Shown in pieces: positions 26,694 through 36,200 of a stretch of DNA of 64,000 bases (positions are counted from its first letter, which is position 1; every line of letters begins with the position of its first letter). Origin of the DNA: Annona cherimola. Lineage: Eukaryota > Streptophyta > Magnoliopsida > Magnoliales > Annonaceae. A program made the translations under genes and the position numbers. The notes beneath the pieces were generated by a model. The model was not told where the DNA came from. It was given only the letters and a program-made list of their open reading frames with translations, and searched no databases. Where the stretch lies: NCBI GenBank assembly GCA_030490835.1, contig CM059971.1, positions 122,234,564-122,298,563 of the forward strand, given 5' to 3'.

Positions 26694-26941
26694 CCGGCCG
26701 CCAAGATGTTCGTCGAGCTCTCCAAATACCAGGACTCCGCTGACGGCGATGGCACGACCACGGTCGTCATCATCACCAGCGCCCTTCTCAAGCACGCCGC
26801 CTCCCTGCTTTCCCACGGCATCCATCCAACCGTCATCTCCGAAGCACCACACTAGCTCTCCATCAAGGCCGTCGACGGACTGACGGCAATGGCCGTCCCT
26901 GTTGAGCTTTCCGAACACGATGCCCCAGTAAGGTCGGCTGC
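26694..26941 (+). pseudogene. CCT-delta (TCP-1) chaperonin fragment
   Basis: The frame gives [42 protein letters not shown], then an in-frame TAG at 26853-26855, then KAVDGLTAMAVPVELSEHD. The GDGTTT motif is the ATP-binding signature of group II chaperonins, and the wording around it is closest to the delta subunit. The stop and the small size rule out function. It follows the LAX fragment with almost no spacer. Confidence 0.87.
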
Positions 26942-27241
26942 CTGCTAAAGCCTCTCAGCGCCTCGAGTTGCTTGGTTGTTTGGCTGGTGGAGGTCTGGGA
27001 GCCCCATTTCCGCGGCTGCATTTACGTTGTGGCATTTTCGCAGTTTAGCTACCCAGATTTCTAGCCGTTTCGGGCTTTTGGTTGAATCGTGTTTTAATGG
27101 CTTGGGTTTGGATGATCTTGTGGCCAAAGCTTGCTCGTGTAACACGGCTTAACGGCGATGCGAGCAAAGAGCAGTTCAGTTTCAAGTTCCCTCTCTCTAG
27201 CTTGGAAGTTCGGATTTTGAAGCTGTATTTGTCATTCCTAA

Positions 27242-27340
27242 GTGTGCACCTGCGATGACCCGACGAAGAGGCCCTCCATGCTTGACGTGGTGAGGTTGCA
27301 CAAGGAAATGAAGACTGAAGAAGAGAAGCTGCTCGATGAT
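27242..27340 (+). pseudogene. Probable receptor-like kinase C-terminal fragment
   Basis: The frame reads CTCDDPTKRPSMLDVV followed by RLHKEMKTEEEKLL. C-x-x-x-x-P-x-x-R-P-S-M is kinase subdomain XI, close to the end of plant receptor-like kinase domains. About 33 residues are present. The region 26945-27240 before it gave no recognisable protein. Confidence 0.6.
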
Positions 27341-27344
27341 GATC

Positions 27345-27660
27345 TTGGGCGATGCAGCACGAGCCCGAGATCATGTTCGAGACGCTCAAGTGCAGGGCAG
27401 CGGACGAGTACGGCGGCATCGCGGGCGACGAGTGGCTGCGGCAGATGGAGCCGGCAACCTGGCTCAGGCGTTTCTTGGAGGAAGCAGCGGGCATGAACCC
27501 GGCTGTGTCGAGCTGTGGAGGCCGGAAAAAGACTGGCCGAAGACGATCCAGAGCAAAGCATTCGCTGGAGATTTCCATGCGGCAACTACTGAAAAGTGGC
27601 AGATGAGAGCCTGGCGATTGGCCAATCAACCTCCGGCGAACCGCGATGAGTGCGGGCCTT
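27345..27660 (+). pseudogene. Unassigned GC-rich gene-like fragment
   Basis: Two overlapping plus frames look protein-like. One has EPEIMFETLKCRAADEYGG and DEWLRQMEPATWLRRFLEEA; the other, further on, has PEKDWPKTIQSKAFAGDFH. I do not recognise either family. Composition matches the captured fragments just upstream, so it is probably another capture. Confidence 0.35.
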
Positions 27661-27719
27661 CTTCCATTTCAGCAGAAAGAGAGAGCGGGAAGAAGCTCTG
27701 AAACGAAGCGGCACAGCAT

Positions 27720-27835
27720 GCAGTTCCGCGGGAAAGAGGTTCCGCGTGAGTGCAGTTCCGCATGAATCCGGTTCCGCGGGAGCTTCGGTTCCGCGTGAGT
27801 GCAGTTCCGCGTGAATCCGGTTCCGCGGGAGCTTG
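27720..27835. repeat. 48-bp tandem repeat with GGTTCCGCG motifs
   Basis: GCAGTTCCGCRTGAATCCGG occurs at 27752 and 27800 within a longer 48-bp unit. Half units (GTTCCGCGTGAGTGCAG) flank it. It sits immediately upstream of the TATA box at 27856. Confidence 0.75.
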
Positions 27836-27855
27836 GCCCAAAAAAAAAAAAAAAC

Positions 27856-27864
27856 CTATAAATA
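27856..27864 (+). promoter_or_regulatory. TATA box and possible transcription start region
   Basis: CTATAAATA follows a run of 14-15 A and is followed by CCCCACTCGGCTTCATTCG, a plausible initiation region about 30 bp downstream. Beyond it a pair of GAGCTCTCC[T/C]GCGCTGAA repeats (about 27908 and 27973) leads into a donor-like GTGAGT near 28000. This is sequence resemblance only; no gene is known to start here. Confidence 0.4.
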
Positions 27865-28079
27865 CCCCACTCGGCTTCATTCGACAGGAGGAGAACGGGA
27901 GAAGAAGAGCTCTCCTGCGCTGAAAAGAGAACGGATCCTCCGTATAGTTTTCTTTTCTCTTTCTTTTCCAGAGAGCTCTCCCGCGCTGAAGAGAGAACGT
28001 GAGTTCTCCATTTTTATTTTTTATTTTTTATTTTATTTTTTTAACTCTTTCTTTTATATATATAAATATATATATATTA

Positions 28080-29060
28080 TTTTCAAAAAAAAAAACTACT
28101 TTTCCCAACGTGGATACTCCCCGACTGGCGGGTTGAATTGACACACGGGTTAAGTATATTTTCTCTCTTAAAAATAAAATAAAAATATATATGTGTTATA
28201 TTATATATATATATATAAATATATATATATACATATATATATTATTTTCAAAAACTACTTTTCCTAACGTGGATACTCCCCGACTGGCGGGTTGAATTGA
28301 CACACGGGTTAAGTATATTTTCTTCTTTAAATATATATGTGTATATTATATATATAAATAAATATATACTTATATATTATTTTCGAAAACTACTTTTCCC
28401 AAACGTGGATACTCCCCGACTGGCGGGTTGAATTGACACACGGGTTAAGTATATTTTCTCCTTTAAATATATATGTGTATATTATATATATATATATACA
28501 TATATATTATTTTCAAAAACTACTTTTCCCAACGTGGATACTCCCCGAATGGCGGGTTGAATTGACACACGGGTTAAGTATATTTTCCCCTTTTGAAAAT
28601 AGAATAAAAATATATATGTATATTATATATATATATAAATATATATATATATACATATATATTATTTTCAAAAACTACTTTTCCCAACGTGGATACTCCC
28701 CGAATGGCGGGTTGAATTGACACACGGGTGAAGTATATTTTCCCCTTTTGAAAATAGAATAAAAATATATATGTATATTATATATATATATAAATATATA
28801 TATATACATATATATTATTTTCAAAAACTACTTTTCCCAACGTGGATACTCCCCGAATGGCGGGTTGAATTGACACACGGGTTAAGTATATTTTCCCCTT
28901 TTGAAAATAGAATAAAAATATATATGTATATTATATATATATATAAATATATAAATATATACATATATATTATTTTCAAAAACTACTTTTCCTAACGTGG
29001 ATACTCCCCGACTGGCGGGTTGAATTGACATACGGATTAAGTATATTTTCTCCTTTAAAA
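28080..29060. repeat. Seven-copy array, 129-159 bp spacing
   Basis: The core AACGTGGATACTCCCCGAMT followed by GGCGGGTTGAATTGACA starts at 28107, 28266, 28402, 28531, 28686, 28839 and 28994. Cores of about 95 bp are nearly identical and end in AAGTATATTTTC. Between them are (AT)n tracts of varying length, which explain the uneven spacing. The open frames in this stretch come from the AT tracts and are not genes. Confidence 0.9.
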
Positions 29061-29130
29061 AAAATAATAAAAATAAATGTATGTGTATTTCCTATAAAAA
29101 TATATCAAAATACACATATATATTCAAAGG

Positions 29131-29581
29131 CACTCAAAACCCTCCAAAAAGCCAAAGATGGCTCAAAACTTTTCAAAAAGCCCAAGATGGCCCAAAAATT
29201 TCCAAAAAGCCCATGATGGCCCAAAACTTTTCAAAAAGCCCATGATGGCACAAAAATCTCTAAAAAGCCCAAGATGGCTTAAAAATCTCTAAAAAGCCCA
29301 AGATGGCTCAAAAACCCTCCAAAAAGCCCAAGATGGCCCAAAACCCTCCAAAAAGCCCAAGATGGCCCAAAACCCTCCAAAAAGCCAAGATGGCTCAAAA
29401 CTCTACAAAAAGCCCAAGATGGCTCAAAACTCTCCAAAAAGCCCAAGATGGCTCAAAACTTTTCAAAAAGCCCATGATGGCCCAAAACTTTTCAAAAAAA
29501 CCCATGATGGCCCAAAACTCTCCAAAAAGCCCAAGATGGCCCAAATTCTTGTCAACAAGCCCAGTTGGGCCCAAACCTTTT
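29131..29581. repeat. 29-30 bp tandem array, about 14 copies
   Basis: The unit is close to CCAAAAAGCCCAAGATGGCC plus CAAAACTCT. About fourteen copies occur, with the last one degenerate (CCCAGTTGGGCCC). Because the period is not fixed at a multiple of three, two plus frames stay open and give K/P/M/Q-rich repeats. I treat these as a by-product of the array. Confidence 0.9.
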
Positions 29582-29658
29582 TAATTGGTCAAAAATGACC
29601 CAAACATACTTTTAAAATCCGGTTGAATCCATTTCTTGGTAAAACCACCCAATTGTTC

Positions 29659-29780
29659 AATCCAGAGGCTGAATGCGGGAGACGCTGGTTTCTTGTATAA
29701 ATACAGAAGCTGAAAGCGGGACACGCTGGTCTGCTGTGTAAATCCAGAAGCTAAGAGCACACTTAGTTTGCTGTGTAGGG
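29659..29780. repeat. 41-bp tandem repeat, three copies
   Basis: Copies start at 29659, 29700 and 29741 (AATCCAGAGGCTGAATGCGG and variants, ending in TGTRTA). The third copy is the most diverged. Confidence 0.8.
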
Positions 29781-29858
29781 TCACTAGTGTAGCCGACGGG
29801 CCCCTCACTAGTTCCCAAAACCGAGTCATCGCTGGTCGACGGGCTAAGCGTAAACTTA

Positions 29859-30030
29859 CATTTAAGACATGACGCGTGGCGTCATGTATCTCATATTTAA
29901 GTCATGGCGCGCGGCGTCATGTACCTCATATTTAAGTCATGGCGCGCGGCGTCATGTACTTCATATTTAAGATATGGCGCGTGACGTCATATACCTCACA
30001 TTCGAGTCACGGCGCGGGGCGAAGTGTACT
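29859..30030. repeat. 35-bp tandem array with TGACG-type palindromes, five copies
   Basis: Units begin at 29859, 29892, 29927, 29962 and 29997; the last three steps are exactly 35 bp. Each holds CATGACGC-GTG-GCGTCATG or a close variant, a near-perfect palindrome containing TGACG, the core bound by plant TGA-type bZIP factors. TGACGTCA itself appears in the fourth unit. Binding is an inference. Confidence 0.85.
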
Positions 30031-30578
30031 CATTTATCTTTATATTTTTGTTAGACACGATTTTTCGTGCACTTGTAAAGACGTAGAAGGATCTTCTACG
30101 CACTTCATTATTGTTAAGCATTTTTTTTATGGACTATTGTATTCAGCTCTTTTAATCAAGGGTTTTCTCGTTAGAGATGTAAAATCAGAATGTGGAACAC
30201 AATGCAAAATATTTCTGTGATGTACTTTTCGGACTCGGTTAAAGAATTAGATGCTTTAAAATTTTGCTGGGAAATTAATTTTAGCATTTATTTCCAAAGC
30301 CGCAGGGAACATAATTTTATCTTTAACCAAGCTAATGATATGATTTTTCACGAGGACGGAACAGTCATATTTCCAGACTCCTATCTTTATCTAATTATAT
30401 ATTATACTAGTAATCTGTGAAAAGAATGTACGCTCTTCAAAGTTCAAAAGGCATCTTACCAATTTCGTATAAGCGTAATTCAAAAGGAAAATAATAGTGT
30501 CCATTGTTTTTTTGTGAAAAAACCGTTCACCAAAATATGCATGTCGGTGATCCGAACTACAGTCTTTTTTTTTTGGGT
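30031..30578. other. Unassigned interior of the 7-kb element
   Basis: No tandem structure and no recognisable protein. A short palindrome (GTAGAAGGATCTTCTAC) lies near 30090. The stretch links the 35-bp array to the nested hAT-like element. Confidence 0.4.
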
Positions 30579-30586
30579 GGTTGAAC

Positions 30587-31665
30587 CAGTGTTATCAGAA
30601 CCGGACCGGTCCGACCGGTCCAGTTTCCGGTTCGGTTGGCACCGGTTCGGTCTGATCAAATGAAACCGTCCGAACCGGTGAACCGGCGGCGACCGGTCGG
30701 ACGGATAAACCCTTAAACAGCCAACCCTAAACTAAAGGAAAAAAAACACGATCTTCAGTCTTCTGCTTCCTCTGTTCGTCATCCCGCAGCCGCAGCAGGC
30801 ACCGCCTTCGCCCTCGCCCTCGCCCGACGATCTTGTCGTCGTCGTCGCCCTCGCCTTCGTCGTCGTCCCGCAGCCGGCAGCCCTCGCCCTCGCCCTCGCC
30901 CGACGATCTGCCGTCTCGCCCGACGATCTGCCGCCGACGATCTGCCGCACGCCGTCTTGCCGGCTGCCGCTGCTCTGTGCTGTCTCCTCTCCCGGTGCCG
31001 GCGCCGTCTTGCCGCACCCCGCACGACGACTGGGAGCTCTGTGCTTCTCCTCTCCCGCCCCGCCGCTCTGTGCTTCTCCTCTCCCGGCGCCGGCAGCATC
31101 AAAATTCAAAACAACAATTATAAAAAAATAGTACTCATTATTTATTTATTTAGCCCTTTTTGATTTAGCCTAATTTTTTTTTTGCTTGCGTATCTTATGA
31201 ATTAGTAATTATCAATGATTCAATTATGCTATTAAACAATCCTATAATATCAATTATGTCATTAAATAAATCTAAAATCTTACGTAATTATTTAAAAAAT
31301 CTCTATAGGAATGATGATTATTAACTCCCATACATTCAAAATTTTAAGAAATTTTGGACCTACAAAAATACTTCATATAATCAATCCATTCTAATTAATT
31401 TTTTAAAACTCACTATTAATTTTTTCCTACATGTTTTGTTCTTATATTGTGGTCCTTAAAATCCAACATATATATTTTGGATTTATAAAAACATAAGTTT
31501 ATCAATATATTTATTTAAAATTTTTAAAAATTTAATATTTATGATGTCATAAATATGTCATGCTGACGTTACCGGTTCGAACCGGTTTGATTAACCGGTC
31601 GAACCGGTTCGAACCAGACCAGTTCATTTATCGGTTCAATCACCGGTTCGGTTCTGACAACATTG
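30587..31665. mobile_element. Nested hAT-like element, 1.08 kb
   Basis: Ends CAGTGTTATCAGAACCGG and, read inward from the right, CAATGTTGTCAGAACCGAAC. They are flanked by a perfect 8-bp duplication GGTTGAAC (30579-30586 and 31666-31673). Subterminal DNA is a mass of ACCGGT/GAACCGG repeats. The middle (30760-31110) is GC-rich and built of TCGCCCTCGCC and GACGATCTGCCG repeats, with open frames that are low-complexity Arg/Ser/Pro. It is inserted in the right part of the 7-kb element. A weaker end of the same family (AGTGTTATGAGAACCG on the minus strand) lies near 11270 in NSUN6 intron 1. Confidence 0.82.
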
Positions 31666-31803
31666 GGTTGAACCACAGGGTTTTTCCGGTTTCGACGGTT
31701 TCTTGCTAAAGTAAAAAACCGTAGCTGAACAGGACTGTCTCTTTACCGGTTCATAGTCGAATCGGACCAACCAGCGGTTCGGTTTGGTTTTTAAAACACT
31801 GAG

Positions 31804-33280
31804 CTTACCATGCATCCACTTACGTTATACAAGCCAAGATATTGCTTGTCGCTGCAACCGACGATCCGTGGGGATATCATTTGTATGAAAACAGCATCAT
31901 TAACACGTGTATGCGGTGGATAGGTAACGGGAAACGGTTGAGATTTTTCAATGACAGGTGGACGGATACCAAGCTACAAAAGGCCGGACCCCTTCCGCTA
32001 TCTATCTAGGAAAACGTGTCAGTTAGCCATTTCATAAATGAAGAGGCGCGGTCTTGGAACAGGGACCTTATTTTGGTGGCGGTGGGAGAGCATGGCTGGC
32101 ATGATATTTGCTCTTTCCCTCTATCCTCGAATGCTGATAATGACTACCTTTTTTGGAGGCATGAGCCAAATGGAGTGTTTTCGGTCAAATTTGCCTACAG
32201 AATGCTTTGTACAGGTGATGAGAAATTTGACGACGCGGCCATTTATCAAGCTATATGGCGAACAATGTTACCTAGCAAGGTGCAAATTTTTGGGTGGAGG
32301 CTTTTTAAGAATGTTTTACCCACGTTGCAGAATTTGTGTGATAGGGGAATTGCAGTGGAGTCCTTATGTCTGTTTTGTAGGTCCGAGACGGAGGACATAA
32401 ATCACCTATTCCTTGGATGTGTGTCCAGTGAGGGGATTTGTAGAAGACTGGCGGGGGCGCCCTCACAACCGCTGACGGTTCAGGAAATTTTGAGATCGCT
32501 AACTCACAAAAAAAGGTCTGCTGACCTAGCTATGTTCATCCTATGCTGTTGGAGGGTGTGGCACCTTTGTAACACTTTTAAAGAGAATGACACCTGACCA
32601 GTATTTGAGGAAACGCTAGATTGGTGCGAGGGCTTCTACGAGGAATATATGCGAGCTAAGCCTATCATTCGGGGGGCTATTTGGACCGAATTTTGGTGCC
32701 ACGATGGACTAAACCACCATGGGGAGCTTTCAAGATCAATGTGGATGCAAGGAAAAGCAGGGATAGACTATCCATGGGTTTTGCTACGATTGTCAGGGAC
32801 TCTGGAGGGTGTTTTATCGCTGCTCAGGGATGGAGGTGAAGGGGAAATATGGAGCCCCTCCTCATGGAAGCTCATGTCTTTCTGTTGGCGGTCAGGTGGG
32901 CTGCCCAGCTCTCGATTACGAGTATACTGATCGAAACTGACTCCCTCCTTCTTTGTAACTTTTTGACTGTAGAAGAACCAGTTCATGCACCGGTGGGGGT
33001 CATTATTGACGAAATTAAGATTTTCCTTTCTAGGGCCACCCACATAACTGTTCATCATGTTCTCATGCGAGGAAACACGGCTGCCCATGCTTTAGCAGAT
33101 TTAATGTCTATTTCTATTTTGGATCATCACTTTTGGTGGGGTCACCCACCCCAACAAATACTGGAGAAAATTTGTATAAATAATTTTTTTGGAAATGAAA
33201 TTCAGGATCCTCCTCTCCCGGTCCCTTTCCAAATTGCAAGGGGAGCGGGATAGGGCTGTGTGTCTTTTCCATTAAAAAAA
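31804..33280 (+). pseudogene. LINE reverse transcriptase 3' part: zinc-binding region and RNase H
   Basis: One frame runs from 31803: YVIQAKILLVAATDDPWG, RWIGNGKRLRFFNDRW, a TAG at about 32007, then the zf-RVT region near 32270-32430 (IWRTMLPSKVQIFGWRLF, LPTLQNL, CLFCRSETEDINHLFLGC). After a TGA (32595-32597) and a frameshift near 32700, an RNase H domain follows: AFKINVDA, MEAHVFLLAVRWA, IETDSLLL, HVLMRGNTAAHALAD. The D-E-D residues are visible. Another TGA sits near 32850. The end has a short A run (33272-33280). This is a typical dead plant L1-type LINE tail. Confidence 0.88.
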
Positions 33281-36200
33281 AACACGTGTGCCCCGGTCCT
33301 TCGATCTCCCGTGCCTCTTTTCCCTTGAGATTTTGTCGAACATGGGACTTGATGAATTCCACGTTTTGGTAAAAATAAAATAAAATAAAATAAAATAAAT
33401 GGAAAAGTAATATATATGCATGTATAGGATGCAGACGTGCAAAATCTCCCCCGTGTGTATTAAAGTATAATAATATGTTATACAATTATTTATTTAAACA
33501 AAAATCATATTTTATCTGGTTTAGATGTTAAAATATAAATTTAAAAATGAAATTGATATTTATGCTAAACTATTTTATTGATTTCATTTTAAAATGGGTC
33601 TCATACACGTTTAATTTGGATGAAATTTGACATATTGTCAAAGTAAATAATTAGAAATACAATGTATGGGGTAGGTGTTAACTTCATAATTCAACAGGCT
33701 CCAACTTGCAGTGGATCGCATTGTAATTATGATACAGTTAGGTTGTACTTGAATATTCTTCATATATATTATATGAGTTTTGTTTCTATGAAACTCATCT
33801 TCTATGTAAGATCTTTTATTTTTAATATTTTAATAGTCGATAAAAAAACTCATTTTATCTTTTATATTTGTCATTATATTATATTATCATGAAAATTTTC
33901 TCATTTAGTTAGTATCATTGTAAATGGGCCCTCTTTATTAATGCGTGGAGCAGTGTAATAGAATGATTTAATACTAAAAATTAATTTTCAAATATTATTT
34001 TTAATATCTAAACTATTTAAAATACCACTACTATGTGTATACATAATTCTACAAGGTATTATTACATTTTAATATATATGTTAATGAATGTAAATATTTT
34101 TCTTAATTTATAGATGAATATATCTATTGTTCATTAAATGTGACTCATGTATATATGTAGTTGGTCCTACTTCTATAAAATATTTTTCTTTACGTAATCT
34201 CCTTTATTTTTAGTATTTTGATTGTTAATGGAAAATCTATTCTATCTGTTATACTCAGTATTTATTTGTCTAATGCCACTGTGCATATGCCTCATTAAAA
34301 ACTAACATAATAAAATGGTTAAATGTTAATTATTAATTTTAAATCTGTACTTTCAACATTTAAACCGTTTAAAATATCATTTCTATGCAGATAAATTATC
34401 CTATAAAGCATTAATACATTATAATACATGTGTAAATGTATCTAAGCATTTTTTATAATTTACATACACATGTATTTTTTAACAAATGTGACTTATAAAC
34501 ATACTTGATCGAGATAAAACTTAGTTTTATAGATAAACAAATAATGTTGAATATAATGAATAAATTGAATTTTCCATTAAAGATTAAAATCTTAAATTTT
34601 AAAGGGTTACATATACATACATAGTAGTTTAGATAAAATTTTATCTCGTAGCTAAATAAATAATATTAAATATAATAAATGATTTGTTTGGAAGCCTAAT
34701 AGTAAGTACTCGTGAGAGCATTGAACAAATGCATTAATTCGGCTACTTTTTCGGTGAATAATTGCAAGATCCTGGGAAGATGCGTGCGGCCCACCAAACC
34801 AATGATATGTGCAAGTGGGGGTAGCATGATTTATTTCACGAGTGTGTGATGGTCGATGTGCAGGCTAGACAGTTCTAACTTCTAACCACGTGGGTTCGGG
34901 AATAACGGGCCCATCTGGCCTGAATTATCACTTACTTTATTTCACAGCCAACCCATTATTTATATGTACGCACGGTCAGCTGCTGTATGCATTAGTTGCC
35001 CTGTCAGCGTTCGTCAAACAGAAAATTTTCACTGCCTTACCGGTGGCATTCGCGTTAGTGGCCACGGCCCACAGATTAGAATAATGTATACAATGTTCTT
35101 ATGCGGCAGTGGCTACCACCAATATAGTTTCCTACTAAACGCACACGATTAATCCGTGTCAGACGTTAATTATCCATGCGATCACGCCGGCAAGTCAACT
35201 GCACCAGCACAGCACCTGAGTGTCGAACGTGCCGCACTGACGGAGTATCAAGGATCGAAGGCCACAAGATAAATGCTCCAGAACAGCTCGCAGGTTCTGA
35301 TGTGACAACCAACGTGTGATGCCAGCCGAAACCACGCGAGTTGGCTGTTTGTAGCTTTTCGTGGGCCACTAAATCCCGCAATCAAATGAACATCTTGGGC
35401 AATGCTGGAGAAACCGTTATGGGCTGTCCGCAACTTGAACGAGACAGAATAGTGGGGAGAGATAGGTGTAAGAATGGATGTGGGCCATAGCGAGTTAAGG
35501 TTTGGCCCACCCCGACTTTACTTTTTAAAAATTAAGCTTAACTATTTTTTGATACCAGATTGGGACAAGATTAGTTTGACTCTTATTTTTTTTTAATAGG
35601 TTACGGAATAAACTTCGAGTTAATACCAGACCAATTTAGGATAGCAGGTCGGGTCAAAAATCAAATAAGCTAATTTTAAGAATTTATATACCTATCAAAT
35701 ATGAATATACATCTATATTAAATTTAAATATTATATGTTTTAATATTTCACTAATTATTAAAAAACACATAATTAAGAAAAAATATTTGAAAATATAGTA
35801 TAAATTTATTACAATAAGTTAATATACAATTACGCATAAGGATTATATATGTACAATTTTTTTTATTGACTATTATATTGCTTTCTGAATAAATTGATTT
35901 TTCTGATAGAGTTGATTATAAAAAAATGAGAATTTTGAAAGAAAATAATAATAATATTTAAACATAGGCTTATAAATTTTAATAAATTAATATATGTAGG
36001 GAAGGTTGGACTTTTTAGGTCGGGACATGGTCGACCCACCCCGACTCTATTTTTGAATTTGGGTCAAAATTTCTAACACATCGCTATATTAACTAAAAAA
36101 TATATTGATTTTACCCGACTAAGAACGGATCTAGGTCAAAGCTGGATCATGAGTCGACCCTCCCAGGGAGAGAATATGAGATAATTTGAGGTAAAATAGT

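Larger units (their letters stand above)
24769..31801. mobile_element. 7.0-kb hAT-like element packed with host gene fragments
   Basis: The left end reads CATTGTTGTTAGAATCG. The right end, read inward, is CAGTGTTTTAAAAACC. The first 22 bases match at 16 positions. The duplication is AGCTTACG (24761-24768) and AGCTTACC (31802-31809). Both subterminal zones carry repeated AACCG/CGGTT motifs. The site is inside a LINE whose reading frame is rejoined if the element and one duplication are removed. Contents, left to right: AT-rich zone, a run of 28 A (25089-25116), host gene fragments (25125-27660), five tandem arrays (27720-30030), an unassigned stretch, then a nested hAT-like element (30587-31665). 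No transposase was seen, so it would have to move in trans. Helitron or Mutator capture are alternatives, but neither predicts an 8-bp duplication. Confidence 0.72.

Noticed and set aside
28080..29581. CRISPR-like array or repeat-coded proteins
   Set aside because: The spacers are AT microsatellites, not unique sequence, the organism is a plant, and the open frames simply follow the repeat periods.
27720..30420. LTR retrotransposon or endogenous caulimovirus regulatory region
   Set aside because: TATA box and TGACG motifs are suggestive, but no gag, pol or movement-protein frame, primer-binding site or paired LTR was seen. The region fits inside the hAT-like borders.
30727..31163. Several overlapping Arg/Ser/Pro-rich frames on both strands
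   Set aside because: They arise from short GC-rich repeats in the nested hAT-like element; all frames are open and none resembles a protein family.
24769..31665. Pairing the left hAT-like end at 24769 with the right end at 31665
   Set aside because: The flanking 8-mers differ (AGCTTACG against GGTTGAAC). Each end has its own better partner: 31801 and 30587.
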